Assembly: GCF_001578185.1 (NCBI RefSeq)
Contig: NZ_CP011008.1
Location: 3,934,001-3,998,000 of the forward strand
DNA length: 64,000 nucleotides
DNA from: Peribacillus simplex
GTDB lineage: Bacteria; Bacillota; Bacilli; Bacillales; DSM-1321
Reading direction: 5' to 3'
Positions 1-8,390 of the stretch are shown in pieces (position 1 is the first letter of the stretch; every line of letters begins with the position of its first letter). Under the pieces are notes generated by a model. The model was not told the origin of the DNA. It made no database searches and saw nothing but the letters and a program-made list of their open reading frames with translations. A program made the position numbers and the translations under genes.

Positions 1-136
1 ACAACGTACTTTTACCGCTGCCAGATGGTCCTAGGATTGTGACAAATTCCCCATCATCTACATGGAAATTCATATTCTCTAAAATATTCTGTTTACCATC
101 GAAAGAAAAGGAGACATCTTTAATTTCCAGCATCAT
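1..136 (-). CDS. thiZ: ThiZ-like ABC transporter ATP-binding subunit (5' part only)
   Basis: Only the first ~45 codons are in the window; the gene continues beyond position 1. The reading begins MMLEIKDVSFSF and reaches a Walker A motif (GPSGSGKST), so this is the nucleotide-binding subunit of an ABC importer. It starts inside the end of thiX (ATG at 136 or 133, thiX stop at 120-122), with a GGAGGG ribosome binding site inside thiX, so the two are translationally coupled. Operon context (TPP riboswitch, thiY, thiX) says it energises uptake of a thiamine pyrimidine precursor. The family assignment is certain; the substrate is inferred from context. Confidence 0.85.
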   Translation of the reverse strand, partial: MMLEIKDVSFSFDGKQNILENMNFHVDDGEFVTILGPSGSGKSTL

Positions 137-902
137 CCCTTTCACCCTCCTTTCTCTTCCATGAAACTAAATATTTCTCCAGGAATGTGATGATTCCAAA
201 AAAGAGAAGGCTCATTCCCATAATGATGAAAATGGCAACAAACACCCGATCTGTCCGAAACGCGGAGGAAGCGAGCGTCATATAAACACCAATCCCGGAT
301 TTAGCCCCAAGCCATTCCGAAATAACCGCACCCATTATACTATAGGTGGCCGAAATTTTTAGGCCTGAGAAAATGAACGGGATCGAGTGGGGAAGTTCCA
401 GCTTCCAAAATAACTGGTTTTTCCCCGCTCCCATCATCTTGAAATAATGCTTAAGTTCGTAAGGTGTCTGGCGAAAACCGTCCAATGAAGCGACCGCAAC
501 CGGAAAAAAACATACCAGTGAAATCACAATTAACTTAGGAAGCATGCCAAAGCCAAACCAGATCACTAAAAGCGGTGCCAAAACTATGATTGGTATATTT
601 TGCGAGAGTATGAGCAGAGGATAAACCGCGTCCTTCACACCTGGAAATAGGTGTAAGATTGCAGCAATTAATAACCCGATACAGCTTCCAATAAGAAAAC
701 CCGATAACGCAAGCTCAGTTGTTGATATAAGGTGTCCAAAAAGATTACGGGACGACTCAATTCCTTCAATGAAAATGGCTGATGGAGCGGGAAGCAGCCA
801 TTTTTCAACCTTTAATAAGACTGTCATTGACTCCCATACTATCAGCAAACATAATAAAAGAAAGAAGGGTGCCCCCTTCTTCCAAATTCCCCTTTTGATC
901 AT
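120..902 (-). CDS. thiX: ThiX-like ABC transporter permease
   Basis: A 260-residue integral membrane protein with about six hydrophobic segments and the binding-protein-dependent permease (BPD_transp_1) cytoplasmic loop around residues 150-175 (EL..YFKMMGAGK..LFWKLELP). It resembles permeases of the SsuC/TauC/ThiX group. The ATG at 902 overlaps the stop of the upstream 94-residue gene (ATGA overlap), and its 3' end overlaps thiZ. Together with ThiY and ThiZ it should import a pyrimidine precursor of thiamine across the cytoplasmic membrane. Substrate is inferred from the riboswitch and ThiY, not from the permease itself. Confidence 0.85.
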   Translation of the reverse strand: MIKRGIWKKGAPFFLLLCLLIVWESMTVLLKVEKWLLPAPSAIFIEGIESSRNLFGHLISTTELALSGFLIGSCIGLLIAAILHLFPGVKDAVYPLLILSQNIPIIVLAPLLVIWFGFGMLPKLIVISLVCFFPVAVASLDGFRQTPYELKHYFKMMGAGKNQLFWKLELPHSIPFIFSGLKISATYSIMGAVISEWLGAKSGIGVYMTLASSAFRTDRVFVAIFIIMGMSLLFFGIITFLEKYLVSWKRKEGERDDAGN

Positions 903-1183
903 GCCCGATATTTCTCCGTTAACGTATCCATCGTAATCCCGCTTGGCTGATATAGTATCTTCACTTGGGAAATGACATTCGGCGAGCCTAATTCAATCAT
1001 TCTTACATTCATTTTTTCTATCACGGCAAAAAGCTCGGATAGCTCACCCTCCATTGTTGTTTCTAGCGGGTGAACCTCATACTTGACACCTGATTCATCA
1101 ATGATCTTGATTGCTTCATCGACCATGGGGATGACATTTTCCCCTTTAGGAATGATTTGTATACTAATTAATGAAGTGGCCAT
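899..1183 (-). CDS. MTH1187/YkoF-type thiamine-binding protein
   Basis: A 94-residue soluble protein with the MTH1187 (DUF77, PF01910-like) pattern: an N-terminal beta strand (SLISIQIIPKG), a conserved stretch around residues 33-46 (VKYEVHPLETTMEG), and a second half ELFAVIEKMN. Members of this family and the related YkoF bind thiamine or its pyrimidine moiety. It lies between thiY (11 bp gap) and thiX (ATGA overlap), so it is cotranscribed under the TPP riboswitch. A role as an intracellular carrier or sensor of the imported precursor is an inference; no enzymatic motif is seen. Confidence 0.75.
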   Translation of the reverse strand: MATSLISIQIIPKGENVIPMVDEAIKIIDESGVKYEVHPLETTMEGELSELFAVIEKMNVRMIELGSPNVISQVKILYQPSGITMDTLTEKYRA

Positions 1184-1194
1184 TGTATTTCCTC

Positions 1195-2199
1195 CTATTT
1201 TGGTAAAAATTCATTGGTAAATGCCTTTTCAGGATTGAAATCACCTTCAAGAAGCTTATTTTCCTTCATCCAATCACTATAATTCTTCCAGATTTCAAGC
1301 TTTTGTTCACCCCAACGCGGAGCATCATCCTGATACTTATCTGCAAGCCACTCCTGGCTTTTCTTCACTAGTTTTGGATCTAGATCAGGTGCAGACTTAA
1401 TTAATATGTCCGCTGCTGCATCAGGATTCTTAATTGCAAACTGGTACCCTTTCGAAGCTGCATGAACGAATGCTTTAACAGTCTCAGGATCCTCTTTAAT
1501 CATCTTTTCATTTGTTGTCAAAACAGGCGTATAGTAATCAAGCTTATCAGAGTATTCGGTTAAGTAAACCATATTAAGCTTTTCATTCCGCAACTCAGCC
1601 TCGATACCTGTCCACCCATAATAAATCCAGGCGAAATCTATATCCCTTTTAACCGAAGTGAAAAAATCTGTGTCCCCTGTATTCACTATATCCACTTTAT
1701 TTACATCGGCATTTTCTTTTTTCATAAGTGAATCAATAATGGCCTTTTCAACTGGAGACCCCCAGCCACCATACGTTTTCCCTTCAAAATCCTTGGGAGT
1801 TTTAATGTTTTTTGCCGCAGGTGAAGCGAATCCAGAGGTATTATGCTGGATGACAGCAGCTAGCGAAACAATCGGAACGCCTTGCACGCGGGCCTGCGTA
1901 ATGCCCTCCTGGTAGCTCACGCCAAATTCAGATTTCCCTGAAGCCACAAGTTTATCAGCTCCAGCTTCGCCTGGCATGATAATTTCCACATCCAGACCTT
2001 GTTCTTTGAAATACCCTTTTTCCTTAGCTACATACAATCCTGTATGGTTTGTATTCGGTGTCCAATCAAGCACGACCGATACCTTTTTTAATTCTTTATT
2101 GCCTTCTTTTTTAGATGATTCTTCTTTTTCATTAGTTCCGCCTGCCCCACATCCAGCCAAAAGGAACAACGAAGTTAACAGTGGTAAGAATTTATTCAA
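1195..2199 (-). CDS. thiY: ThiY-like pyrimidine-precursor-binding lipoprotein
   Basis: A 334-residue substrate-binding protein of the NMT1/THI5-like family. It has a lipoprotein signal peptide with the lipobox LLAGC (Cys17), so it is anchored outside the membrane. The mature part begins with VVLDWTPNTNHTGLYVA, typical of ThiY/Thi5-type proteins, and carries Trp- and Tyr-rich pocket segments (FAWIYYGWTG). In Bacillus relatives ThiY binds formylamino-HMP from degraded thiamine. It is the first gene after the TPP riboswitch and its terminator, consistent with repression when TPP is abundant. Confidence 0.9.
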   Translation of the reverse strand: MNKFLPLLTSLFLLAGCGAGGTNEKEESSKKEGNKELKKVSVVLDWTPNTNHTGLYVAKEKGYFKEQGLDVEIIMPGEAGADKLVASGKSEFGVSYQEGITQARVQGVPIVSLAAVIQHNTSGFASPAAKNIKTPKDFEGKTYGGWGSPVEKAIIDSLMKKENADVNKVDIVNTGDTDFFTSVKRDIDFAWIYYGWTGIEAELRNEKLNMVYLTEYSDKLDYYTPVLTTNEKMIKEDPETVKAFVHAASKGYQFAIKNPDAAADILIKSAPDLDPKLVKKSQEWLADKYQDDAPRWGEQKLEIWKNYSDWMKENKLLEGDFNPEKAFTNEFLPK

Positions 2200-2283
2200 A
2201 CTATTATCCTCCTACACATCATATAAGATCCATATGCCGAAACCATAATGAGGCGCCAGGGTCCATTCCAATACCGGTAAAAA

Positions 2284-2319
2284 AACAAAAAACGCCCGAA
2301 GATGAATTCGGACGTTTAA
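2284..2319 (-). terminator. Terminator of the TPP riboswitch expression platform
   Basis: On the minus strand a stem (ACGTCCGAA / TTCGGGCGT) closes a short loop and is followed by a T-rich run. It lies between the TPP aptamer and thiY, about 85 bp upstream of the thiY start, as expected for transcriptional attenuation: TPP-bound aptamer lets this hairpin form. Confidence 0.8.
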
Positions 2320-2347
2320 CATACAAAACAGAAAGTCAGTAATAATA

Positions 2348-2435
2348 TGTTCCCTCCGCTGGCATCATCCAGATCAGGTTCAAAGAGTCAGCATCTAAAG
2401 GACGCAATCTCAGCCAGCAGTACTGGCCCCCCTAC
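2348..2435 (-). promoter_or_regulatory. TPP riboswitch (THI element)
   Basis: Read on the minus strand, the segment carries the hallmarks of the thi box: GGCTGAGA near the 5' side, then ACCTGATCTGGAT with one inserted base, a GATGCCAGCGGAGGGAA 3' part, and pairing GGGGGCCAG/CTGGC at the base. It precedes the thiY-thiX-thiZ operon and an intrinsic terminator. It should bind thiamine pyrophosphate and shut off transporter synthesis. Confidence 0.93.
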
Positions 2436-2710
2436 ATTTCTCGCACATATGAACTTTTCTCTCCCATTATATCAATTCATGGAGAAAAAGGAATACTAAT
2501 TTGCTTCTTCTCATTAATTGGAAAGGTTTCCCTTGCGTAAAGGATATCTAGCAAAACATCATGCCATTCCAATCCTTCTCGCTTACGTGCCTGACACGTT
2601 CAAAGAGTCATTTCCTTGCAGGTATTCATATAATGAGCATAACCTGTGGACATTTTTTGTGTACTGGTTTTATAAGCCCTTAATTTCAAAAGCAAAAGGT
2701 GGATATGATC

Positions 2711-3538
2711 ATGATAAAGATTAATCACAAATTATTAGATGTCAGTCACATCCAACCAGGTATAGCATCTGCTAAATCGCTTGTAATTCTCCAATTGCTA
2801 GCGGAAGATTCTAACATTTTTGAATATCGGAGCTTTGGATACCTTAATTTCGATATACAACTGAGGCACCGAGTCATCGAGGCAGCTTTTGCGTTGGATA
2901 AAAGTGATGCAGAATTTTCCACACTTGAGGAATCGGCATCCAATAAACAATATTGGCGCCTTTCAAAGGATGGCACCTTTACCCTTCAGCCAGGGATTGC
3001 CCCTCATGTTGCACTCCTGGACATTTTCTTGAATGGAACGCTTTACGCTTTCGAATGCGGTACAGCGATAGTCGTCACTTTTTTAAAGGCCATTTTGGAT
3101 TTAATCGGCCCTAGGAATTTCGACTATCTTTTTTCAAGCTTATTTCTATATGACTGGCGCCCTCCGAAGAATATGGCTCTTCATGTTCATCAAGGAACGG
3201 ATTATTTACCAGGGGATTGCCTTTACTTCAAAAACCCCGATCACGATGAGGAAACACCTGAATGGCAAGGTGAGAATGCAATATTATTAGGAGAAGACCT
3301 CTTTTATGGCCACGGGATCGGGATTACCAATGCAGAGGGTATCATCGATGAACTAAATAGCAATAGAAAGCCGAATGCCGCCATCTCAGCATTCCTAACA
3401 AAGCATATCATTAGCTTGGATAGTTCCTACTATAGACAATTCCAACCAACTATCTCCCGTGCAAAGCCCGTTCACGGTCTTGTTACCCTATCTGATTTGA
3501 TTGTTTCTGAAATAGGTCCGAAGATTTACCTTTCATGA
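2711..3538 (+). CDS. tgl: Protein-glutamine gamma-glutamyltransferase (spore coat transglutaminase)
   Basis: Tgl makes epsilon-(gamma-glutamyl)lysine crosslinks between spore coat proteins late in sporulation. From the ATG at 2711 the protein is 275 residues and the catalytic cysteine falls at residue 116 in YAFECGTA, the same number as in the B. subtilis enzyme; the GEN glutamate (residue 188) and the LYDW and GDCLYFKNP blocks also match. The open frame extends upstream to GTG 2699 and ATG 2705, but AGGTGG at 2697-2702 is best spaced for 2711. The protein is ~30 residues longer than the B. subtilis one at its C-terminus. It stands alone on the plus strand. Confidence 0.9.
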   Translation: MIKINHKLLDVSHIQPGIASAKSLVILQLLAEDSNIFEYRSFGYLNFDIQLRHRVIEAAFALDKSDAEFSTLEESASNKQYWRLSKDGTFTLQPGIAPHVALLDIFLNGTLYAFECGTAIVVTFLKAILDLIGPRNFDYLFSSLFLYDWRPPKNMALHVHQGTDYLPGDCLYFKNPDHDEETPEWQGENAILLGEDLFYGHGIGITNAEGIIDELNSNRKPNAAISAFLTKHIISLDSSYYRQFQPTISRAKPVHGLVTLSDLIVSEIGPKIYLS

Positions 3539-3588
3539 CTCAAGCAATTCTCCTGCCGTAAAACCGGTTTCTTTAAATATCGGCAATT

Positions 3589-3626
3589 AAAAAATGCTTG
3601 GGGATGGAACCACCAAGCATTTTTTC
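3589..3626. terminator. Bidirectional terminator between tgl and rarD
   Basis: A stem AAAATGCTTGG / CCAAGCATTTT with A-rich 5' and T-rich 3' flanks serves both converging genes. Confidence 0.85.
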
Positions 3627-3630
3627 TTAT

Positions 3631-4560
3631 TCACGCACCGATGTTCCCTTTGCCTTTAAACCTCCGTGCACTTGCCTGACCCCATTTCGTAATGGATAGT
3701 GTATAAACAGCCAAGGCTGACCATATGAACAAAAAGGCTAAAAGATGCGCTTTTGTAAAACTTTCGTGATAGACGAATACCCCGATCAATAAGGATAAGG
3801 TCGGAGCGATATACTGAAAAATCCCAAGCATCGATAACGGGATCTTCTCCGCCCCCTTTGCAAAATATAAAAGAGGCAAGGCCGTGACAATCCCACCGCC
3901 CACCAACAGCAAGCTTGTGCTTCCTGCTGTAAAGAATTGCATTTCTGATTGGTTCATCAAGTATATCAGGTAACCCAGGGCAAGAGGCGTTACCATCATC
4001 GTTTCGAGCGTCAGCCCGATCGCCGATTCGGCTTTGATCATTTTTTTTGCCAGGCCGTATAATCCAAAGGTCATGGCCAAAACAAGAGAGACCCACGGGA
4101 TCGTACCGAAATGAATGCCTAGGATCAAGACCCCGATTCCTGCAAGCAGGAACGACATGATCTGTGCCCCGCTCAATTTTTCTTTTAAAACTATCACTCC
4201 CAATAGTACACTGACTAGCGGATTGATATAATATCCAAGGCTCGTGTCAAGGATCCGTCCTGAGTTAACGGCCCAGATGAACACTCCCCAATTAGCTGTA
4301 ACGAGCAGTGAGGCCGTTAGTAACGCCGCAAAGAGTTTGGGATTTCCCAATATGTTTTTGACATAATCAAGAAACGCTTGTCGTTTTTTCATGAACATCA
4401 ATAAAACCAGCATGAAGACGAAAGACCATAATACCCTCTGAGCCAAGATTTCTGTAGCTCCGACTCCCTGAAGGAACTTCCAGTAAATTGGCACGACTCC
4501 CCACATCATATAAGAAAGGGCTGCATAGATCGCCCCTTCTTTTTGTTCATCCACTTTCAT
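3631..4560 (-). CDS. rarD: RarD-type EamA/DMT permease
   Basis: A ten-helix drug/metabolite transporter superfamily protein of the RarD subgroup, recognisable by an N-terminal GAIYAALSYMMWGVVPIYWK stretch and the loop SGRILDTSLGYYINPLVSVL. The substrate is unknown; RarD itself was named for chloramphenicol sensitivity. The ATG at 4560 is preferred over the upstream ATG at 4578 because AAGG lies six bases upstream of it. It is followed closely by the bidirectional terminator shared with tgl and has no operon partner. Confidence 0.85.
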   Translation of the reverse strand: MKVDEQKEGAIYAALSYMMWGVVPIYWKFLQGVGATEILAQRVLWSFVFMLVLLMFMKKRQAFLDYVKNILGNPKLFAALLTASLLVTANWGVFIWAVNSGRILDTSLGYYINPLVSVLLGVIVLKEKLSGAQIMSFLLAGIGVLILGIHFGTIPWVSLVLAMTFGLYGLAKKMIKAESAIGLTLETMMVTPLALGYLIYLMNQSEMQFFTAGSTSLLLVGGGIVTALPLLYFAKGAEKIPLSMLGIFQYIAPTLSLLIGVFVYHESFTKAHLLAFLFIWSALAVYTLSITKWGQASARRFKGKGNIGA

Positions 4561-4634
4561 AACCTGCCTTCTTTCCATTAATTCCTTTATCGAATTCTAA
4601 CTATTTTGCGTATCCATTTCTTTTTTTGCAACTG

Positions 4635-6236
4635 TTATTTTTTATCATACATGATTCTGTCATCGATGACCGTCATGACCGCCTCAACTTTCAGGAGATC
4701 ATCCGGCGCAACAGCAAAGACATCCAGATTAAACACGGTAAAATCTGCATCGTACCCTTTGATGATCTGACCGCGGCGTTTTTCCTGGCCGATTGCTGCA
4801 GCACTCCCTTTTGTATAAAGTGCGAAGGCATCATGAACGGAGAGCCTTTCATCCAAGCCATATACGGTACTGTCCTCACTGTTGATTTTCGTCCTTGTGA
4901 CAGCAGCATGGATGCCCAAAATTGGATTTAATGGCTCTATAGGCGCATCTGACCCTCCCGCACAAATGATGCCCATATTCAAATAGGTTTTCCAGGCATA
5001 GGAGGAATCCAATAGATTGGCTGGAACCTTTTCTTCCACCCACGGAAAATCAGACGTGACGAAACCTGGTTGGATATCAAATATGACCTCCAGTTTTGCC
5101 GCCCGCTCCAGCAGCTCCGGCCGGACGATCTGCGCATGGATGAGCCGGTCCCTCTGTCCCTCCTTTGGGGGGATGGCTTCAATTGCATTCACGACATATT
5201 CAAAAGCGAGATCGCCAATGGCATGGACAGCAATCGGCATTCCGGCATCCCTTGCTTTTTTCACCCATTCCTGAAGCTCATGCTCAGTAAATATCGCGAC
5301 ACCGTTCGTATCCCTTTGATCTGCATAGGGTTCGCTTAACAGGGCTGTGCGTCCGCCTAAGGAGCCGTCGGTAAATATCTTCATGCTATCGAACTTGATA
5401 TATCGCGTACCTTCTTGATAGCTGCCGCCTGCTTTCAGCATTTCTTCTAACGCTTCGTGATGGACGAGTAAATTGGCGCGAAAGGCCATTTCCCTGTCCT
5501 CGATTACCGATTTAAACGCCTGATATGTCGGAAGGAAGCCATTATAGTAATGGAGGTCTTCAGTATGTCCGCCAGTCAAACCTAGCTTATATGCGTCTTC
5601 TATGGCCTCTATGAGTGCGTTTTCGATATACTCTTGGTCAATGCCAGGAAGGCTGTCTAAAATCAGGTTCTGCGCCTGGTTTTCTTTAAATAAACCATTT
5701 AACCGTCCTTCTGGATAGCGGCAGATCACCCCGCCTGACGGTTCTTTTATACCTTCTTTAATACCCGCTTCCAAAAGGGCGCAGGAATTGACCACCAAGG
5801 CATGGCGGCAGATCCTTTTCAATACGATGGGATGTTCTGTCGATATCGCGTCAAGCTCATCCCGTAAAATCAATTCAGGACTGGGCCATTCATTTTCATT
5901 CCACCCTTCGGCAACAATCCACTTTCCAGCAGGGGTCTTTGAGCACTTTTCCTTCAAGGCATCCATGATGGACTCCCTGCTATCCATCAAAGAGAGGTCT
6001 AGACGAAGCAGTCTTTCACCATGCCCGACCAAATGAAGGTGACTATCCACTAACCCTGGCAGCATCGTTTGTCCTTTTAAGTCGATTTCCCTGGAAATAT
6101 TGCCGGCATATTTACGTTCTAAATAGTCAATGCTGCCGGTATCAACAATTACCCCCTTTTCAGTGAAGAGTGCCTCCACTTGATCTTTTTCTTTAATCAT
6201 CGTATAAATCGCCCCATTGAACCATAACGTTCCCAT
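4635..6236 (-). CDS. YtcJ-type metal-dependent amidohydrolase
   Basis: A 533-residue amidohydrolase-superfamily (Amidohydro_3) protein. Metal ligands are visible: the strand-1 motif GLVDSHLHL (residues 57-65), a conserved KIFTDGSLGG block, an AVHAIGD block and the late GGSDAPIEPLNP motif. Family members cleave exocyclic amide bonds or formamides, but the true substrate here cannot be told. B. subtilis YtcJ is the closest recognised relative, and the next gene upstream resembles YtcI, so the pair keeps the ytc neighbourhood. The AAGGAG ribosome binding site supports ATG 6236. Confidence 0.85.
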   Translation of the reverse strand: MGTLWFNGAIYTMIKEKDQVEALFTEKGVIVDTGSIDYLERKYAGNISREIDLKGQTMLPGLVDSHLHLVGHGERLLRLDLSLMDSRESIMDALKEKCSKTPAGKWIVAEGWNENEWPSPELILRDELDAISTEHPIVLKRICRHALVVNSCALLEAGIKEGIKEPSGGVICRYPEGRLNGLFKENQAQNLILDSLPGIDQEYIENALIEAIEDAYKLGLTGGHTEDLHYYNGFLPTYQAFKSVIEDREMAFRANLLVHHEALEEMLKAGGSYQEGTRYIKFDSMKIFTDGSLGGRTALLSEPYADQRDTNGVAIFTEHELQEWVKKARDAGMPIAVHAIGDLAFEYVVNAIEAIPPKEGQRDRLIHAQIVRPELLERAAKLEVIFDIQPGFVTSDFPWVEEKVPANLLDSSYAWKTYLNMGIICAGGSDAPIEPLNPILGIHAAVTRTKINSEDSTVYGLDERLSVHDAFALYTKGSAAAIGQEKRRGQIIKGYDADFTVFNLDVFAVAPDDLLKVEAVMTVIDDRIMYDKK

Positions 6237-6342
6237 CCCGCTCTACACTCCTTATTAAATGATTCTTTCCCTTCAGATATGCAGTAAGTGTACCATCTCA
6301 ATTCACGGATTCCCATATTTATGATTATGCAAGCCTCTGTTA

Positions 6343-6374
6343 ATAAAAAAAACGTCAGCCGGGGGCTGACGGAA
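6343..6374 (-). terminator. Terminator of the ytcI-like gene
   Basis: Minus-strand stem CGTCAGCC / GGCTGACG followed by eight T residues, just after the acyl-CoA ligase stop codon. Confidence 0.85.
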
Positions 6375-6383
6375 ATACTTTCG

Positions 6384-7967
6384 TTAATTATTAAGTAGTG
6401 CTTCTTCCCTTTTCCGTAAATCCACCCGTTTGATTTTACCCGATGTCGTTTTGGGAAGCTCATCTAAAAATTCGATTTTCCTTGGATATTTATATGGAGC
6501 AGTCAATTCTTTTACGTGCGATTGAAGCGTTTTGATCAAATCTTGGCTGTCCGGATCGATATCATCCATCAAGACGACATACGCCTTGACCACATTTCCC
6601 CTTATTTCATCAGGACTTGCTATAACGGCACACTCTTTCACATATGGATGCTTAACGAGTGCATCTTCCACTTCAAAAGGTCCAATGGTATATCCCGAAC
6701 TGATGATGATATCATCAGTTCGACCCTCAAACCAGAAATAACCATCTTCATCCATTTTCGCCTGATCGCCGGTGATATAATAGTCCCCACGGAATTGCTT
6801 CGATGTCCGCTCGGGATCTTTAAAATATTCTTTAAAGAGAGCAGGTGTATCGATATGTACGGCAATATCCCCCACTATACCAGGAGAACAGGGTTTACCG
6901 GAATCATCAATGATTTCCACATGGTTGCCGGGAGTCGGTTTGCCCATGGAGCCCAATTTAATATCCATGCCTTTTGTTACACCTACCAAAAGGGTATTTT
7001 CGGTTTGTCCATATCCATCGCGCACTTCAATATGGAAATGGTTTTTAAAGACCTCGAACACTTTTTGATTTAAAGGCTCTCCCGCTGATACTGCACTATG
7101 AAGATGGGATAAATCATAGTCATCAAGGTTATCCACCTTTGCCATCAACCGATACTCGGTTGGTGTGCAGCATAACGCATTCACTTTGTATCCCTGAAGC
7201 AGCTGAAGATATTTTTTCGCCTCGAACTTCCCATGATAGGCAAGACCTGTTGCACCCGTTCCCAATACAGCCAGGAAAGGACTCCAGATCCACTTTTGCC
7301 ACCCTGGGCCTGCCGTTGCCCAAACCACATCCCCTTCGCTGATGCCCAGCCAGTTTGCAGCAGACGTTTTTAAATGGGCATAAGCCCATCCATGTGTATG
7401 GACAACCCCTTTTGGATTACCTGTCGTTCCGGAAGTATACGATAAGAACGCCATATCCTCACTCTTCGTGTCGGCCATTGGCAGCTGATCGGATTCATCA
7501 TCGGCAAGCTCATTCAAATCCAGCCAATTTTCCATTCGTTTTCCGATTGAAAACTTCAGAAGGCTTTCTGCTCCCTCTATTTCATTCAATTCATGAGTAT
7601 ATTCATGAAAACTGACGATTCCTTTAACATCACCGTGGTTGACTCGATACTGCAAGTCCTTGGCACGAAGCATTTCAGAACAAGGGATGACAATCATGCC
7701 AATTTTCAATGCGGCTAAATACACTTGATAGGCTTCTACCAAACGAGGGATTATAATAAGGACCGTATCACCTTTACCAAGCCCTTTTTTCTTGAAGGCA
7801 TTTCCAATTTTATTTGCACTCTTTAATAAATTCTCATATGTAAGTTGTTTTTTGTCTCCGGTTTCGTTCTCCCAGAGGACGGCAACTTTTTCTGGATCTT
7901 TTGCAAAACGTTCCATTTCACTCACTAAGTTGTAATGTTCCGGAGCCAATAAGTCTTCACGCTTCAT
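6384..7967 (-). CDS. ytcI: YtcI-like AMP-forming acyl-CoA ligase
   Basis: An ANL-superfamily enzyme of 527 residues, related to medium-chain acyl-CoA synthetases. It shows the AMP-binding P-loop YTSGTTGNPKG, the DGYGQTE adenylate motif, the GRTDDIIISSGYTIGPFEVE hinge region and the C-terminal PKTTSGKIKR lysine motif. It converts a carboxylic acid, ATP and CoA to acyl-CoA; chain length is not deducible. The C-terminal lysine sits in the same kind of motif that AcuA-type acetylases modify in AcsA, so post-translational control is possible. ATG 7967 follows GGAGGGG; the TTG five codons upstream lacks a site. Confidence 0.85.
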   Translation of the reverse strand: MKREDLLAPEHYNLVSEMERFAKDPEKVAVLWENETGDKKQLTYENLLKSANKIGNAFKKKGLGKGDTVLIIIPRLVEAYQVYLAALKIGMIVIPCSEMLRAKDLQYRVNHGDVKGIVSFHEYTHELNEIEGAESLLKFSIGKRMENWLDLNELADDESDQLPMADTKSEDMAFLSYTSGTTGNPKGVVHTHGWAYAHLKTSAANWLGISEGDVVWATAGPGWQKWIWSPFLAVLGTGATGLAYHGKFEAKKYLQLLQGYKVNALCCTPTEYRLMAKVDNLDDYDLSHLHSAVSAGEPLNQKVFEVFKNHFHIEVRDGYGQTENTLLVGVTKGMDIKLGSMGKPTPGNHVEIIDDSGKPCSPGIVGDIAVHIDTPALFKEYFKDPERTSKQFRGDYYITGDQAKMDEDGYFWFEGRTDDIIISSGYTIGPFEVEDALVKHPYVKECAVIASPDEIRGNVVKAYVVLMDDIDPDSQDLIKTLQSHVKELTAPYKYPRKIEFLDELPKTTSGKIKRVDLRKREEALLNN

Positions 7968-8051
7968 ATTCTTCCCCTCCAATTATGAACTCTTAGTACC
8001 TACTCATTATACAAGATACTTCTCTAATATTTCTATTTATTTTTACAAATA

Positions 8052-8086
8052 ATAAAGAGAGCGGGTGTTAGAACCCGCTCTCTGTA
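8052..8086 (-). terminator. Terminator of the SASP gene
   Basis: Perfect stem GAGAGCGGGT / ACCCGCTCTC with a five-base loop, directly after the sspA stop on the minus strand. Confidence 0.85.
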
Positions 8087-8101
8087 GCCATATTTATTAA
8101 A

Positions 8102-8308
8102 TTATCTGTTGAATCCTCCGCCTAATTGTTGTTCAGCCATTTGAACAAGGCGTTTTGTGATTTCTCCACCAACTGAACCGTTAGCGCGAGATGTTGTGTC
8201 GGCACCAAGTTGTACGCCGAATTCTGTAGCGATTTCATATTTCATTTGTTGTAGAGCTTGTTCCACTCCAGGTACCAATAATTCGTTTGAGCTGTTGTTG
8301 TTTGCCAT
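8102..8308 (-). CDS. sspA: Alpha/beta-type small acid-soluble spore protein
   Basis: A 68-residue alpha/beta SASP that coats forespore DNA and protects it from UV and heat. It has the germination protease site (EIATEFGV) and the two conserved DNA-binding segments ([18 protein letters not shown] and [13 protein letters not shown]). A very strong AAGGAGGTG site precedes the ATG at 8308. Its place next to thiI matches B. subtilis sspA. Expression is expected from a forespore sigma-G promoter, which was not resolved by eye. Confidence 0.95.
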   Translation of the reverse strand: MANNNSSNELLVPGVEQALQQMKYEIATEFGVQLGADTTSRANGSVGGEITKRLVQMAEQQLGGGFNR

Positions 8309-8390
8309 GAGTTTTTCACCTCCTTGTGATTATAGAGTGTGTTAAAACACATGGCTTCATTCGCACAATATCATTGGTAATTACAGGATA

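Noticed and set aside
2518..2724. 68-residue plus-strand open frame before tgl
   Set aside because: No ribosome binding site, no recognisable family, overlaps the tgl start; taken as chance.
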